Counted from the first letter of the stretch, positions 1-8,704 are shown. The stretch is DNA of 64,000 nt from Polaribacter sp. BAL334 (GCF_015767435.1 NZ_JADWOV010000285.1:28783-92782); one strand, 5' to 3'. The notes: generated by a model not told the origin, from the sequence alone. Made by a program: numbers and translations.

Positions 1-448
1 GCAAAGGATGACTTGTAGCACTTTCCATGTTGATAATTGGCACAGAAGCGTATTTTATAAAGGCATTTAATACCTGTTCACGTTCGTCTTTTTCTTTGTC
101 TTTCAACGTTGGAAACGCACGCACTGCAATCACATCACAATATTGAGAAACCACAGCAGCAGCTTCTTTGATATGTTCAGCTGTTGTGCCATTCATGATG
201 CTTCCATTTTCGAATTCAATTCCCCAAGCATCTTCATACACATTCATCACAATCGTGTCCATTCCCAAATTCAAGGCTGCTTTTTGAGTACTTAAACGCG
301 TTCGTAAACTTGAATTGAAAAACAACAACCCCAAGGTTTTGTGTTTGCCCAATTTTTTATCTTTCAAAGGATTTTCCTTTATTTTTCTAGCTTCTTTAAT
401 CCAAGAATGAATATCAGAAATGTCTTGAATAGACGCGTAATGTTTCAT
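1..448 (-). CDS. argF': N-acetyl/N-succinylornithine carbamoyltransferase (partial, runs off the window start)
   Basis: This is the N-terminal 149 residues or so of a carbamoyltransferase that acts on an acylated ornithine in the Bacteroidota arginine pathway. The translation begins MKHYASIQDI and carries the carbamoyl-phosphate binding loop as FNSSLRTRLSTQ (around residues 41-52), followed by the AWGIEFENGS and NGTTAEHIKEA segments typical of the argF' clade. The ATG at 448-446 overlaps the argD stop as TAATG, so it is translationally coupled to argD. It would be the last gene visible in the minus-strand arg operon. The family is known in two substrate forms, acetylornithine and succinylornithine; this sequence does not decide between them. 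The rest of the gene lies outside the window. Confidence 0.88.
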   Translation of the reverse strand, partial: MKHYASIQDISDIHSWIKEARKIKENPLKDKKLGKHKTLGLLFFNSSLRTRLSTQKAALNLGMDTIVMNVYEDAWGIEFENGSIMNGTTAEHIKEAAAVVSQYCDVIAVRAFPTLKDKEKDEREQVLNAFIKYASVPIINMESATSHPL

Positions 449-1572
449 TATAATTCACTTTTTAGGGCATCCATAAATAGATCAATATGCTTTTTTTGGA
501 TGGTTAAGGGTGGCAAAATTCGGATTACAAATTGATTTTTCGCATTTCCAGTAAAAATATGATGCGTATTGATGAGTTTCTTTCTGAGTTCTGCAATCGG
601 GAAATCAAATTCCAATCCCAACATCAATCCACGACCTTTGATTCTTTTTACTTGAGGAATTTCTTGCGCTTTTTCTATAAAATACTGAGACATATTTCTC
701 GCATTTTCCATCAATTTTTCTTCTTCAATCACATTTAACACCGTTAAAGAAGCTGCACAAGCCAGGTGATTTCCGCCAAAAGTAGTTCCTAGTAATCCAA
801 AAGATGCTTTGATGTGATTGTGAATTAAAATGCCACCAACAGGAAATCCGTTACCCATTCCTTTTGCAATCGAAATAATATCAGGAGTTACCTTGTATTT
901 TTGATATGCAAAAAAGTTGCCTGTTCTTCCAAATCCTGATTGCACTTCATCTGCAATAAAACAAGCTCCGTATTTTTTACAAAGTGCATCAATGCCTTCA
1001 TAAAATTCAGGAGTACTTTCGTCCAAACCTCCAACTCCTTGAATACATTCAATGATTACAGCGCAAACATCGTTTTTTGAAAGTGCTTTTTCCAAAGCCT
1101 CCAAATCACCCAAAGGCAAAATTTCCACTTCTTGTTGCGCGTTTAAAGGCGCAATAATTTTGGCATCATCTGTGGCAACAACAGCAGCAGAAGTTCGTCC
1201 GTGAAAACTGTTTTTAAAAGCAATAATTTTTTTCTTGTTGGTATGAAATGACGCTAATTTTAAGGCATTTTCATTGGCTTCAGCACCAGAATTGCACATA
1301 AACAACTCATAATCAATACAACAAGAAAGTTGTCCTAGCTTTTCTGACAAGGCTACTTGCAATGGATTTTGAATAGAATTGCTATAAAATCCCAAATTTG
1401 CCACTTGATGACTCACGGCTTCCACATATTTTGGATGCGAATGTCCAATAGAAATCACTGCATGACCTCCATATAAATCCAAATATTCAATCCCTTTGTC
1501 ATCATATACATACACGTCTTTTGCCTTTACGGGTGTGATGTCAAACAAAGGATATACATTAAACAAACTCAT
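448..1572 (-). CDS. argD: Acetylornithine (or succinylornithine) aminotransferase
   Basis: A 374-residue class III PLP aminotransferase that converts N-acyl-glutamate semialdehyde to N-acylornithine. Visible family marks are CNSGAEANENA (residues 93-103), the PLP-binding Asp208 in ADEVQSGFGRTG, and the Schiff-base lysine Lys237 in SIAKGMGNGFPVGG. Length is normal for the family, though slightly shorter than enterobacterial ArgD. Its start ATG overlaps the proC stop by four bases (ATGA) and its stop shares one base with the argF' start, so it is the middle of a tightly packed operon. The context makes the arginine role much more likely than GABA or ornithine transamination. Confidence 0.93.
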   Translation of the reverse strand: MSLFNVYPLFDITPVKAKDVYVYDDKGIEYLDLYGGHAVISIGHSHPKYVEAVSHQVANLGFYSNSIQNPLQVALSEKLGQLSCCIDYELFMCNSGAEANENALKLASFHTNKKKIIAFKNSFHGRTSAAVVATDDAKIIAPLNAQQEVEILPLGDLEALEKALSKNDVCAVIIECIQGVGGLDESTPEFYEGIDALCKKYGACFIADEVQSGFGRTGNFFAYQKYKVTPDIISIAKGMGNGFPVGGILIHNHIKASFGLLGTTFGGNHLACAASLTVLNVIEEEKLMENARNMSQYFIEKAQEIPQVKRIKGRGLMLGLEFDFPIAELRKKLINTHHIFTGNAKNQFVIRILPPLTIQKKHIDLFMDALKSEL

Positions 1573-2369
1573 AGTTGTTCTTTTTTAATCACGTTAATTT
1601 TGTTGAAAGAAGCGACCATTCCATGAATCAAAGACGAACTCAATCCTTTGTGTTCCATTTCATTCAAACCTTCTATAGTGCAGCCTTTTGGCGTGGTTAC
1701 TTTGTCAATTTCTTCTTCAGGATGATTGCCATTTGCAATCAATAAATTGGCAGCACCATCACAAGTAAACATTGCCAATTCTTGTGCTTCTTTGGCATCA
1801 AAACCCAATTGGATAGCTGCTTGTGTGGTGGCTCTAATCAAACGCATCCAAAAAGCAATACCACTAGCACAAACTACAGTAGCTGCCTGCATTTGCGCTT
1901 CTGGAATTGTCATGGAATGTCCTAATCTGTTAAAAATAGCTTCTGCGATTTTAATGCGTTGTTTTCCCAATTCATTGCTACACAAACAAGTCATCGATTT
2001 TCCTACAGCAATGGCAGTATTTGGCATGGCTCTAATGATAAATGCTTCACTACCAATCACTTCTTCAATTCTACGAATGCTAAATCCTGTAATGGTAGAA
2101 ATAATTACATGTTTATTCGTCAAAAATGGTTTTATTTCTTTCAGGATATTTTCAAAATGAGCTGGTTGCACAGCAAATATCAGAATATCAGATTGCTGAA
2201 TTGCCTCTGCATTGCTCGTTGTTAAAAACACGTTTTTATATCCGTCAAATTCTGAAATGCTTTCTAAATTTCTTTTGGTAAGGTATAAAGAAGTGATGGC
2301 ATTGTTGATTATTAACCCTTTTGCAATGGATTTCCCCAAATTTCCTGTTCCGATGATGGCTATTTTCAT
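1569..2369 (-). CDS. proC: Pyrroline-5-carboxylate reductase
   Basis: A 266-residue NAD(P)H-dependent reductase for the last step of proline synthesis. The N-terminal Rossmann motif GTGNLGKS lies at residues 7-14, and the C-terminal dimerisation region with TPKGCTIEGL matches the TPGGxT signature of ProC. It sits between argC and argD and overlaps argD by four bases, an arrangement usual in Flavobacteriia where proline and arginine synthesis share the glutamate-semialdehyde branch. Length is normal. Nothing abnormal is seen. Confidence 0.92.
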   Translation of the reverse strand: MKIAIIGTGNLGKSIAKGLIINNAITSLYLTKRNLESISEFDGYKNVFLTTSNAEAIQQSDILIFAVQPAHFENILKEIKPFLTNKHVIISTITGFSIRRIEEVIGSEAFIIRAMPNTAIAVGKSMTCLCSNELGKQRIKIAEAIFNRLGHSMTIPEAQMQAATVVCASGIAFWMRLIRATTQAAIQLGFDAKEAQELAMFTCDGAANLLIANGNHPEEEIDKVTTPKGCTIEGLNEMEHKGLSSSLIHGMVASFNKINVIKKEQL

Positions 2370-2381
2370 GTTCGCTTTTTT

Positions 2382-3359
2382 TTAAAAATAATTGGCTTTG
2401 CTGTTCAACCCCAAGGTTTCAGGAAAACCTAAAATCAAGTTCATATTTTGAATTGCTTGGCCTGATGCACCTTTCAATAGATTATCTATAATACTTGTAA
2501 TCAATAATTTATCGTTTTGTTTTGACAAGTGTAATAAACATTTATTGGTATTGACCACTTGTTTTAAATGCAATTCATTGTCAGAAACAAACGTGAATGC
2601 AGCATCCTTGTAATAGGATTTATACATTTCTTTGGCTTCATCAATACTTCCTGTAAACTTTGTATACACAGTGGCGAAAATACCTCTAGAGAAATTTCCT
2701 CTGTTTGGAATAAAGTTGATTTCTGATGAAAAGTCAGGCTGTAGATTTTGTACAGTTTGGTTGATTTCATCCAAATGTTGATGCGAAAAGGCTTTGTAAT
2801 GTGAAAAATTATTGTCTCTCCAGGGAAAATGTGAACTTGCAGAAAGCGAAGTTCCAGCACCTGTAGCACCTGTAACTGCATGAATATGAACATCATCAAA
2901 CAGTAATTGATGAGCAGCTAAAGGCAAAATAGCCAATTGCAATGCTGTTGCAAAACAACCTGGATTGGCAATATAGGTAGCTCTTTTTATTTTTTCTCTT
3001 TGCAGTTCAGGCAAACCATATACAAAATCTTTTCCTTCAAAGCTCTGATCAGCTATCAATCTGAAATCATTGCTTAAATCAATGACAACCGTATTTTCTG
3101 AAAAAGAGTTTTCTTTTAAAAACTGGGTTGAATTTCCATGTCCTAAACATAAAAATAAAACATCAACATCAGCATTGATGCTATCTATAAACTTCAAATC
3201 AGTATCACCAAACAAATCTTGATGAACATCATAAATTTTATTTCCTGCGTTGGAAGTGCTGTATACAAAATTAATTTCAGCTTTTGGGTGTTGCAATAAC
3301 AAACGAATCAATTCGCCAGCTGTATATCCTGCACCACCAATAATTCCTACTTGAATCAT
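2382..3359 (-). CDS. argC: N-acetyl-gamma-glutamyl-phosphate reductase
   Basis: A 325-residue NADPH-dependent reductase that forms N-acylglutamate semialdehyde. The Rossmann motif GGAGYTAGELIRLLL is at residues 8-22 and the catalytic cysteine is Cys135 in ANPGCFAT. The conserved VTGATGAGTS segment follows near residues 163-172. The start ATG shares one base with the argG stop (TAATG at 3359). A 12-base gap separates it from proC downstream. It is a core member of this arginine operon. Confidence 0.94.
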   Translation of the reverse strand: MIQVGIIGGAGYTAGELIRLLLQHPKAEINFVYSTSNAGNKIYDVHQDLFGDTDLKFIDSINADVDVLFLCLGHGNSTQFLKENSFSENTVVIDLSNDFRLIADQSFEGKDFVYGLPELQREKIKRATYIANPGCFATALQLAILPLAAHQLLFDDVHIHAVTGATGAGTSLSASSHFPWRDNNFSHYKAFSHQHLDEINQTVQNLQPDFSSEINFIPNRGNFSRGIFATVYTKFTGSIDEAKEMYKSYYKDAAFTFVSDNELHLKQVVNTNKCLLHLSKQNDKLLITSIIDNLLKGASGQAIQNMNLILGFPETLGLNSKANYF

Positions 3360-4540
3360 TATTCGTCGTTGTTTACTTGTTGATAAATTTTATTCTGATT
3401 TCCCAAAATCTTGATAAATCCTTTGGCGTCATCAGCTGTCCAAACTTTGTTTTCTTCGCCATAACTTCCGAATTTAGCATTCATCAAATCATGAGGAGAA
3501 GAAACGCCATCCAAAGTAAAATGATACGGTTTTAGTGTTACAAACACGCTTCCTGATACATTTTTTTGACTACTTTCTAAAAAAGCTTCCATATTTCTCA
3601 TCACAGGATCTAAATATTGTCCTTCGTGCAAATGCATTCCATAGAAACTTGCCAAATATTCTTTGTGTTGCAATTGCCATTTGGTAAGCGTGTGTTTTTC
3701 CAATAAATGATGCGCTTTGATGGTAATTAAAGCAGCAGCCGCTTCAAAACCAACTCTTCCTTTGATACCAACAATGGTGTCTCCCACATGAATATCTCTA
3801 CCAATAGCATATTTTGTAGCAAAGAAATTCAACAATTCAATACATTTTTCAGGGTCATCAATTTTGCCATTTACAGCTACCAAATTTCCTTTATTGAATG
3901 TCAACACCACTTTTTGATAGCCTTCTTTTTCCAATTGAGATGGATAGGCACTTTCTGGCAAAGGCATCGTAGATGTTAAAGTTTCTTCACCACCCACACT
4001 AGTTCCCCACAAACCTTTGTTGACAGAATATTTTGCTTTTTCCCAAGGCATGTTGATTCCTTCGGATTTCAAATAATCAATTTCTTCTTGTCTTGTCAAT
4101 TTTTCATCTCTAATAGGAGTGATGATGGTAATATGTGGCGCCAATGTTTGAAAAATCATATCAAAACGCACTTGGTCATTTCCTGCTCCTGTACTTCCAT
4201 GCGCGATGAATTCGGCATTGATACTTTTCGCATATTCAATGATTTCAATGGCTTGAATGATACGTTCAGCACTTACAGATAAAGGGTACGTATTGTTTTT
4301 CAGTACATTTCCAAACACCAAATATTTCACTACTTTTTGATAAAAAGACGAAACAGCATCAATACATTTATAGGTAGAAACACCCATTTTATAGGCATTT
4401 TTCTCGATATTTTTGATGTCTCCCTCAGTAAAACCTCCTGTGTTTACAGTAACTGCATGAACTTTGTATTTTTTTGATAATTTAACAGCACAATAGGAAG
4501 TATCCAACCCTCCACTATACGCAATAACTAATTTTTTCAT
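3359..4540 (-). CDS. argG: Argininosuccinate synthase
   Basis: A 393-residue ATP-dependent ligase joining citrulline and aspartate. The PP-loop motif AYSGGLDTSY lies at residues 8-17 and the GSTGAGNDQVRF motif that binds citrulline/aspartate is present further on. The protein is close to the usual 400 residues. Its ATG overlaps the end of the upstream GNAT gene by four bases and its stop overlaps the argC start. Together with argC, argD and argF' it places the whole citrulline-to-arginine route in one transcription unit. Confidence 0.95.
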   Translation of the reverse strand: MKKLVIAYSGGLDTSYCAVKLSKKYKVHAVTVNTGGFTEGDIKNIEKNAYKMGVSTYKCIDAVSSFYQKVVKYLVFGNVLKNNTYPLSVSAERIIQAIEIIEYAKSINAEFIAHGSTGAGNDQVRFDMIFQTLAPHITIITPIRDEKLTRQEEIDYLKSEGINMPWEKAKYSVNKGLWGTSVGGEETLTSTMPLPESAYPSQLEKEGYQKVVLTFNKGNLVAVNGKIDDPEKCIELLNFFATKYAIGRDIHVGDTIVGIKGRVGFEAAAALITIKAHHLLEKHTLTKWQLQHKEYLASFYGMHLHEGQYLDPVMRNMEAFLESSQKNVSGSVFVTLKPYHFTLDGVSSPHDLMNAKFGSYGEENKVWTADDAKGFIKILGNQNKIYQQVNNDE

Positions 4541-5154
4541 TTCTTTTCTTTTTTTAAGAACAAGTTTTGTTTCATGTTTTTTAATCTATAAAAAACCTTT
4601 TCTTTGATTTTTTTGGGTGCTTCTTTTGATTGATTGTTTGGGTCATATAGCATCCCTGTACACAAGCACATTTTTCTGTTGGTTCTTGTCAACACATCAT
4701 AATTGACACAGGTTTGACAACCATCCCAAAAAGTGGGATCGTCTGTTAATTCTGAAAAAGTAACCGGTTTATATCCCAAACTTGTGTTGAGTTTCATCAC
4801 AGCCAAACCAGTGGTGATACTAAAAATTTTAGCATCTGGAAATTTGGTTCTTGAATGGTCAAAAATGACTTGTTTGATTTTTTTAGACAATCCTAGACCT
4901 CTATAATCAGGATGAACAATCAACCCAGAATTGGCAACAAATTTTCCATGTCCCCATTTTTCGATATAGCAAAATCCGGCAAATTTATCACCATCTAAGG
5001 CAATAACAGCGTTGCCATTTTCCATTTTGGTGGCAATATATTCTGGTTTACGCTTGGCAATTCCTGTGCCTCTCACTTTTGCAGCATCTTCTATAGTTTT
5101 GCAAATGATTTCTGCGTATCCAATATGGCTTTTATCAGCAATGACAATTTTCAT
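4537..5154 (-). CDS. GNAT-family N-acetyltransferase heading the arginine operon
   Basis: A 205-residue protein with a GNAT fold. The acetyl-CoA binding segment is seen as VHPDYRGLGLSKKIKQ (around residues 83-98), and the N-terminal part contains KMENGNAVIALDG. After the domain it has a Cys-rich stretch (CQTCVNYD, MCLCTGM) and a lysine-rich tail ending KKEKK. It is the first gene of the arg operon and overlaps argG by four bases. From position alone it could supply the N-acylglutamate synthase activity that the pathway needs, since no argA or argJ is visible here; that is an inference, not shown by a motif. Confidence 0.75.
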   Translation of the reverse strand: MKIVIADKSHIGYAEIICKTIEDAAKVRGTGIAKRKPEYIATKMENGNAVIALDGDKFAGFCYIEKWGHGKFVANSGLIVHPDYRGLGLSKKIKQVIFDHSRTKFPDAKIFSITTGLAVMKLNTSLGYKPVTFSELTDDPTFWDGCQTCVNYDVLTRTNRKMCLCTGMLYDPNNQSKEAPKKIKEKVFYRLKNMKQNLFLKKEKK

Positions 5155-5248
5155 TGAAATTGAAATTTAGTAAGTTTAAAAATGTTTTTTTGTCGATTTT
5201 TCAAGAGTAGAATTGGACTCACCTAATTCTGTTAAAATGCACAAACCC

Positions 5249-5341
5249 CTAAGGGCGAGTGGTAAAATGACGAGAAATTGTAACATTGTTATTGTGTAAA
5301 ATAACGTGAGAATGTTGATGAGCTTTGATTGATTTTTTCAT
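5249..5341 (-). CDS. Possible 30-residue leader peptide of the arginine operon
   Basis: A short minus-strand reading frame of 30 codons starting MKKSIKAHQH and ending ISRHFTTRP, then TAG. It lies about 95 bases upstream of the first arg operon gene. The end is rich in His, Thr and Arg (two Arg codons in the last seven). The stop falls in a 9-base palindrome CCCTTAGGG, and ACTCGCC near its end can pair with GGTGAGT downstream, as expected if ribosome stalling altered folding. A second, out-of-frame reading frame of 36 codons (5286 to 5176, starting MLQFLVILPL) overlaps it and ends 21 bases before the acetyltransferase. At most one of these is likely translated. Confidence 0.3.
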   Translation of the reverse strand: MKKSIKAHQHSHVILHNNNVTISRHFTTRP

Positions 5342-5399
5342 GAATTGAAATAAAAATTGATTGAACTTGAATAGTATTGGTATCTAACAAAAGATTAAC

Positions 5400-5420
5400 A
5401 GCGTCTGCAAAGCAAACGCT
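5400..5420 (-). other. Stem-loop upstream of the arg operon
   Basis: AGCGTCTGC and GCAAACGCT can form a nine-base-pair stem with one wobble around a loop of three A (read on the plus strand). It sits about 60 bases upstream of the leader-peptide start. No U-run follows on either strand, so it is not a standard terminator. It may be part of the 5' leader structure. Confidence 0.4.
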
Positions 5421-5683
5421 TACTGGGTACTATTGAAGTATAATTTTTATTTATGGTCACTTGAATCATAGAGTAAAAGTATATATTTTTTAAAACTTAT
5501 TATTAAAAACAAGGTATTTTTTTATCAGTTTTATCAAATCATAAATAAAATAAGGTTTGAGTTATGAAATATGTAGTAGAAATTAAAATAAATACATTTT
5601 TGGTAATTTTTAACCTTTTAGTGTCTTTCAATTTTTACTACCATGAAACAACATAGAAACATAGTATTTATAGAACTATTTGG

Positions 5684-5849
5684 TGTAATTGAATTTTAAA
5701 ATGAAATTGCCACGAATTCACGAATTTTTTATAACTATGAATCCAATAAATTTAAATTTTCATCAAAGATGAAAACAATTATGGTGATGAAATCCATAAA
5801 ATTGGTGAATTCGCGGCAAAAAAATCTATTTTATTGTCCAATAAAATAA
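5684..5849 (+). repeat. Palindromic intergenic repeat, copy A (forward)
   Basis: The element runs from AATTGAATTTTAAAAT through TTGCCACGAATTCAC, an inner hairpin TTTTCATC-AAA-GATGAAAA, and a closing GTGAATTCGCGGCAA, then AATCTATTTTATTGTCCAAT. The 15-base ends are inverted copies of each other with one mismatch here. The same element recurs at 13941, 28624, 34649 and 58830. It has no coding capacity, so it resembles a MITE or a large REP-type element. It fills part of the gene-free stretch between the arg operon and the DUF2141 gene. Confidence 0.85.
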
Positions 5850-6179
5850 TGATATCCAACAGGTTTTTTACAGTATGTATAAAGACGTTTCACTCAGTTT
5901 CAGAACATCATAGCTATGTGAAACCCAAGAATTGGGCTATCTTTTCCTTTTTTCTATGTTTCTCCTATGTGGTTTTATAATGATTGTTGCTTTCCTACTT
6001 TTTCCCTTCATGAGAAGGCGCTTTGGAATATTTAAACTGTGTGGTAGGTATTGATTTTATTCAGTAGGTGATTGATGACAATTCATCCGTTAAAAAATAC
6101 AGTTCGGTTAGAATCAATTTTTTAAAGCGAAATCCTGTCGCACTTTTGTGGCATCAATAATCTTAAAAACAGAGAAATT
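5850..6179. other. Gene-free stretch before the DUF2141 gene
   Basis: No gene is seen. A pair GTTTCAC (5887-5893) and GTGAAAC (5918-5924) could form a stem-loop around an ATAGCTAT palindrome. Near 6141-6148 CACTTTTG resembles the -7 box TAnnTTTG with one mismatch and could serve the gene at 6180. Confidence 0.4.
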
Positions 6180-6596
6180 ATGAAATTAGTAACATCAATC
6201 GTAGTAATGGCAGTTTTATTCATCACGAATTCAGTAACTGCTCAAGAGAAAGCAACCATCACAGCAGAAGTCATCAATGTTTCTTCTGATACTGGAAAAG
6301 TAGGTTTTGCATTGTATGACAAAGCATCCTTCATGTTGAAACCTATTCAAGCAGCAAATGCTAAAATTGTAGACGGAAAAAGTATCATCACTTTTGAAAA
6401 TGTAGATTTTGGTGACTATGCCATCATTTGTTATCATGACAAAAACGACAATGACAAAATGGATTTTTCGCCTAATGGAATGCCTATTGAAGATTATGGC
6501 GCATCCAATAATGTGATGACATATGGACCTCCAACTTTTGATGGTGCAAAGTTTGCAGTTTCAGAGAAAAATGTATCTTTAAAGATTAAATTTTAA
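6180..6596 (+). CDS. DUF2141 domain protein, secreted
   Basis: A 138-residue protein with a clear signal peptide (MKLVTSIVVMAVLFITNSVTAQ, cleavage after the Ala-Gln region). The mature part contains GKVGFALYDKASF and FGDYAIICYHDKNDNDKMD, which match the DUF2141 beta-sandwich family of Bacteroidota periplasmic or secreted proteins. Function of the family is unknown. It lies 29 bases upstream of the first LytS-type kinase start and in the same direction, so it may be the first gene of that operon. Confidence 0.8.
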   Translation: MKLVTSIVVMAVLFITNSVTAQEKATITAEVINVSSDTGKVGFALYDKASFMLKPIQAANAKIVDGKSIITFENVDFGDYAIICYHDKNDNDKMDFSPNGMPIEDYGASNNVMTYGPPTFDGAKFAVSEKNVSLKIKF

Positions 6597-6625
6597 GATT
6601 CTTTTTAACTATAAAATTGAATAAA

Positions 6626-7966
6626 ATGATGACTGGCATCACAAAAGAGAATATCAAAGAAGGAGCATTGATTAGCTTAAAAATTACCATCATTTTTGGG
6701 CTTTTATTTACCATTATCAATCAAAATTTTGATCTAAAATCAATTGTAGCTTCTTTTGTCATATCGGGTATTTATTCTTTTGGATTGGGTTTTGGACAAG
6801 GTTTGTTGAATGACTATTTGAGCGTAAAATGGTCTTGGATAGACAATACCAAACAACGTGTTTGGTCTGGGGTTGTTGCCACCATTTCCTATACGGTTCC
6901 TGTAGTGTTGTTTATCAATTACATGCAATTTGTGATTATCCCTGGAAAAAGTTCTGATGCTTTTTTAAACGGAGAATACCTTTGGACGCATCTTTTTTTC
7001 ACTATTCTTTCTTTCGGAATTTCAGCTTTTTTACATGCGAGAAGTTTTATGATTGAATGGAAAAAATCAGTAAAACAAGAAAGCACCCAACAACAAATTG
7101 TTGCAAAAACAGAAACCGCCAAATTCGAATCGTTAAAAAGCCAAATTGATCCTCATTTTTTATTCAATAGTTTGAATGTATTGACCAGTTTGATTAGTGA
7201 AAATCCCAGTCAGGCAGAAAAGTTTACGACCAAATTGTCAAAAGTGTACAGATATGTTTTGGAGCAAAGAAACAAGGATTTGATTCCATTATCGGAAGAA
7301 TTGACCTTTGCAAAAACTTATATGGAGCTTTTAGGAATGCGTTTTGAAGACGCTGTACAGTTCCATATTCCTGAAACAGTTAGCAATCAAGATTTGAAAA
7401 TTGTGCCACTATCACTGCAATTATTGCTAGAAAACGCCGTAAAACACAATGTAGTTTCACCTTCAAAACCATTGACCATCAGTATTTATGAAGACCAAGA
7501 CTATTTAGTGATTGAAAACAACGTAAACCCTAAAGAAGCTGTTGGGAAAAGTACCAAAGTTGGGTTGCAAAACATTGCTGATAGGTATGGTTTGATCACA
7601 CAAAAAAGTGTACAAATAGAAAATAATAACAAAACATTTAAGGTGAGGATTCCTCTCTTAATTAAAATGAACAACATCATGTATCAAGAAAATATAGAAA
7701 ACAGTAAGTATGTAAGAGCCGTAGAAAAAGTGGAACGATTAAAAGAATTTTACCAAAGTTTAGCTTCCTACTGCATCGTAATTCCAGTCTTAATTTTTAT
7801 CAATTTGCATTTTTCACCAAGATTCTATTGGTTTTGGTTTCCGTTGATATTTTGGGGAATTAGTTTGATATTCAAATATTTGGAAGTTCAAAATTTCAAT
7901 ATATTTTTAGGGAAAAACTGGGAAGAAAGAAAGATCAAAGAATTGATGAATCAAGAAAAACAATAA
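6626..7966 (+). CDS. LytS-type sensor histidine kinase with a C-terminal 2TM domain
   Basis: A 446-residue membrane kinase when started at the ATG at 6626; an in-frame TTG at 6617 is possible but less likely. Four hydrophobic segments fill residues about 15-140. The His_kinase domain holds QIDPHFLFNSLNVL with His177, and the ATPase N-box is LLENAVKHN. After the ATPase (residue about 345) a third block follows with ERLKEFYQSL, two membrane segments and the motif GKNWEERKIKELM. That block is homologous to the two stand-alone 2TM proteins downstream, so kinase and 2TM domain are fused here. It probably signals to the LytTR regulator at 8705. Confidence 0.88.
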   Translation: MMTGITKENIKEGALISLKITIIFGLLFTIINQNFDLKSIVASFVISGIYSFGLGFGQGLLNDYLSVKWSWIDNTKQRVWSGVVATISYTVPVVLFINYMQFVIIPGKSSDAFLNGEYLWTHLFFTILSFGISAFLHARSFMIEWKKSVKQESTQQQIVAKTETAKFESLKSQIDPHFLFNSLNVLTSLISENPSQAEKFTTKLSKVYRYVLEQRNKDLIPLSEELTFAKTYMELLGMRFEDAVQFHIPETVSNQDLKIVPLSLQLLLENAVKHNVVSPSKPLTISIYEDQDYLVIENNVNPKEAVGKSTKVGLQNIADRYGLITQKSVQIENNNKTFKVRIPLLIKMNNIMYQENIENSKYVRAVEKVERLKEFYQSLASYCIVIPVLIFINLHFSPRFYWFWFPLIFWGISLIFKYLEVQNFNIFLGKNWEERKIKELMNQEKQ

Positions 7967-7977
7967 AACAACACACT

Positions 7978-8265
7978 ATGAATTCAACATTTAACAATCA
8001 ACAAGCGTACGAAAAAGCTCAAAAAAGAGTCAAAGAAATCAAAGGATTTTACTCACACCTTATCACTTATTGTTTGGTAATTCCGGTCATTATCTTTGTC
8101 AATCTCAGATTTACACCTGGCTTTTATTGGTTTTGGTTTTCAGCCTTAGGGTGGGGATTGGGTCTATTTTTTCATTGGTTGGGAATTTTCGGATTTCGAC
8201 TATTAGGTTTCGGAAAAGATTGGGAAGAGCGCAAAATAAAAGAATTTATGAATCAAAATAATTAA
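7978..8265 (+). CDS. 2TM domain-containing protein
   Basis: A 95-residue protein made of a short amphipathic start (AYEKAQKRVKEIKGFYSHL), two transmembrane segments separated by RFTPGFYWFWF, and the end motif GFGKDWEERKIKEFM. It is homologous to the C-terminal block of the kinase 11 bases upstream and to the protein 4 bases downstream, so the locus holds three related 2TM units in a row. The family is common beside LytS/LytTR genes in Flavobacteriia; a role as membrane modulator of the kinase is inferred. Confidence 0.85.
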   Translation: MNSTFNNQQAYEKAQKRVKEIKGFYSHLITYCLVIPVIIFVNLRFTPGFYWFWFSALGWGLGLFFHWLGIFGFRLLGFGKDWEERKIKEFMNQNN

Positions 8266-8269
8266 TACT

Positions 8270-8608
8270 ATGGATCAGCAGTTTTCAAAAGAACAAAGTT
8301 ACCTTCGTGCCAAAAAACGAGTAAAAGATATCAAAGGATTTTATGTTCATTTGGTCGTATTTATTGCAGTAAATGTATTTATTAGCGGTATCATCATCTT
8401 CGGATTGATGAAAAGTGGAGATAGTTTTGGAGTAGCCATTTCCAACTTTGGTGTGTATTCTACACCATTATTTTGGGGAATTGGATTGTTTTTTCATTGG
8501 TTTGGAGTTTTCGGAGTTCAATTCTTTGGATTAGGAAAAGATTGGGAAGACCGCAAAATCAAAGAGTTTTTAGAGAAAGAAAACAACCCTTATAACAAAC
8601 AACAATAA
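8270..8608 (+). CDS. 2TM domain-containing protein (second copy)
   Basis: A 112-residue paralogue of the preceding protein: start YLRAKKRVKDIKGFYVHL, two membrane segments with a longer loop containing MKSGDSFGVAISNFG, and the end motif GLGKDWEDRKIKEFL. It is preceded by a 4-base gap and its stop codon shares bases with an ATG (TAATG at 8606-8610) that opens a 23-codon frame. Co-transcription with kinase and regulator is very likely. Confidence 0.85.
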   Translation: MDQQFSKEQSYLRAKKRVKDIKGFYVHLVVFIAVNVFISGIIIFGLMKSGDSFGVAISNFGVYSTPLFWGIGLFFHWFGVFGVQFFGLGKDWEDRKIKEFLEKENNPYNKQQ

Positions 8609-8679
8609 TGATGAAATCGCCCATACGTTATGGTCTGATTACCAAATCAGCCATCCGTAAAGGGCAATTTTATAAGTAA
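8608..8679 (+). CDS. Possible 23-residue micropeptide coupled to the 2TM gene
   Basis: A 24-codon frame beginning MMKSPIRYGL and ending GQFYK. Its ATG overlaps the upstream stop as TAATG, the coupling signal used repeatedly in this genome. It is basic and not hydrophobic. CTGATT-ACCA-AATCAG inside it can form a small hairpin. It ends 25 bases before the response regulator. No family is recognised and it may be an accidental frame in the operon spacer. Confidence 0.25.
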   Translation: MMKSPIRYGLITKSAIRKGQFYK

Positions 8680-8704
8680 CCGCGAAATCATAAAATAAAA
8701 ACCT

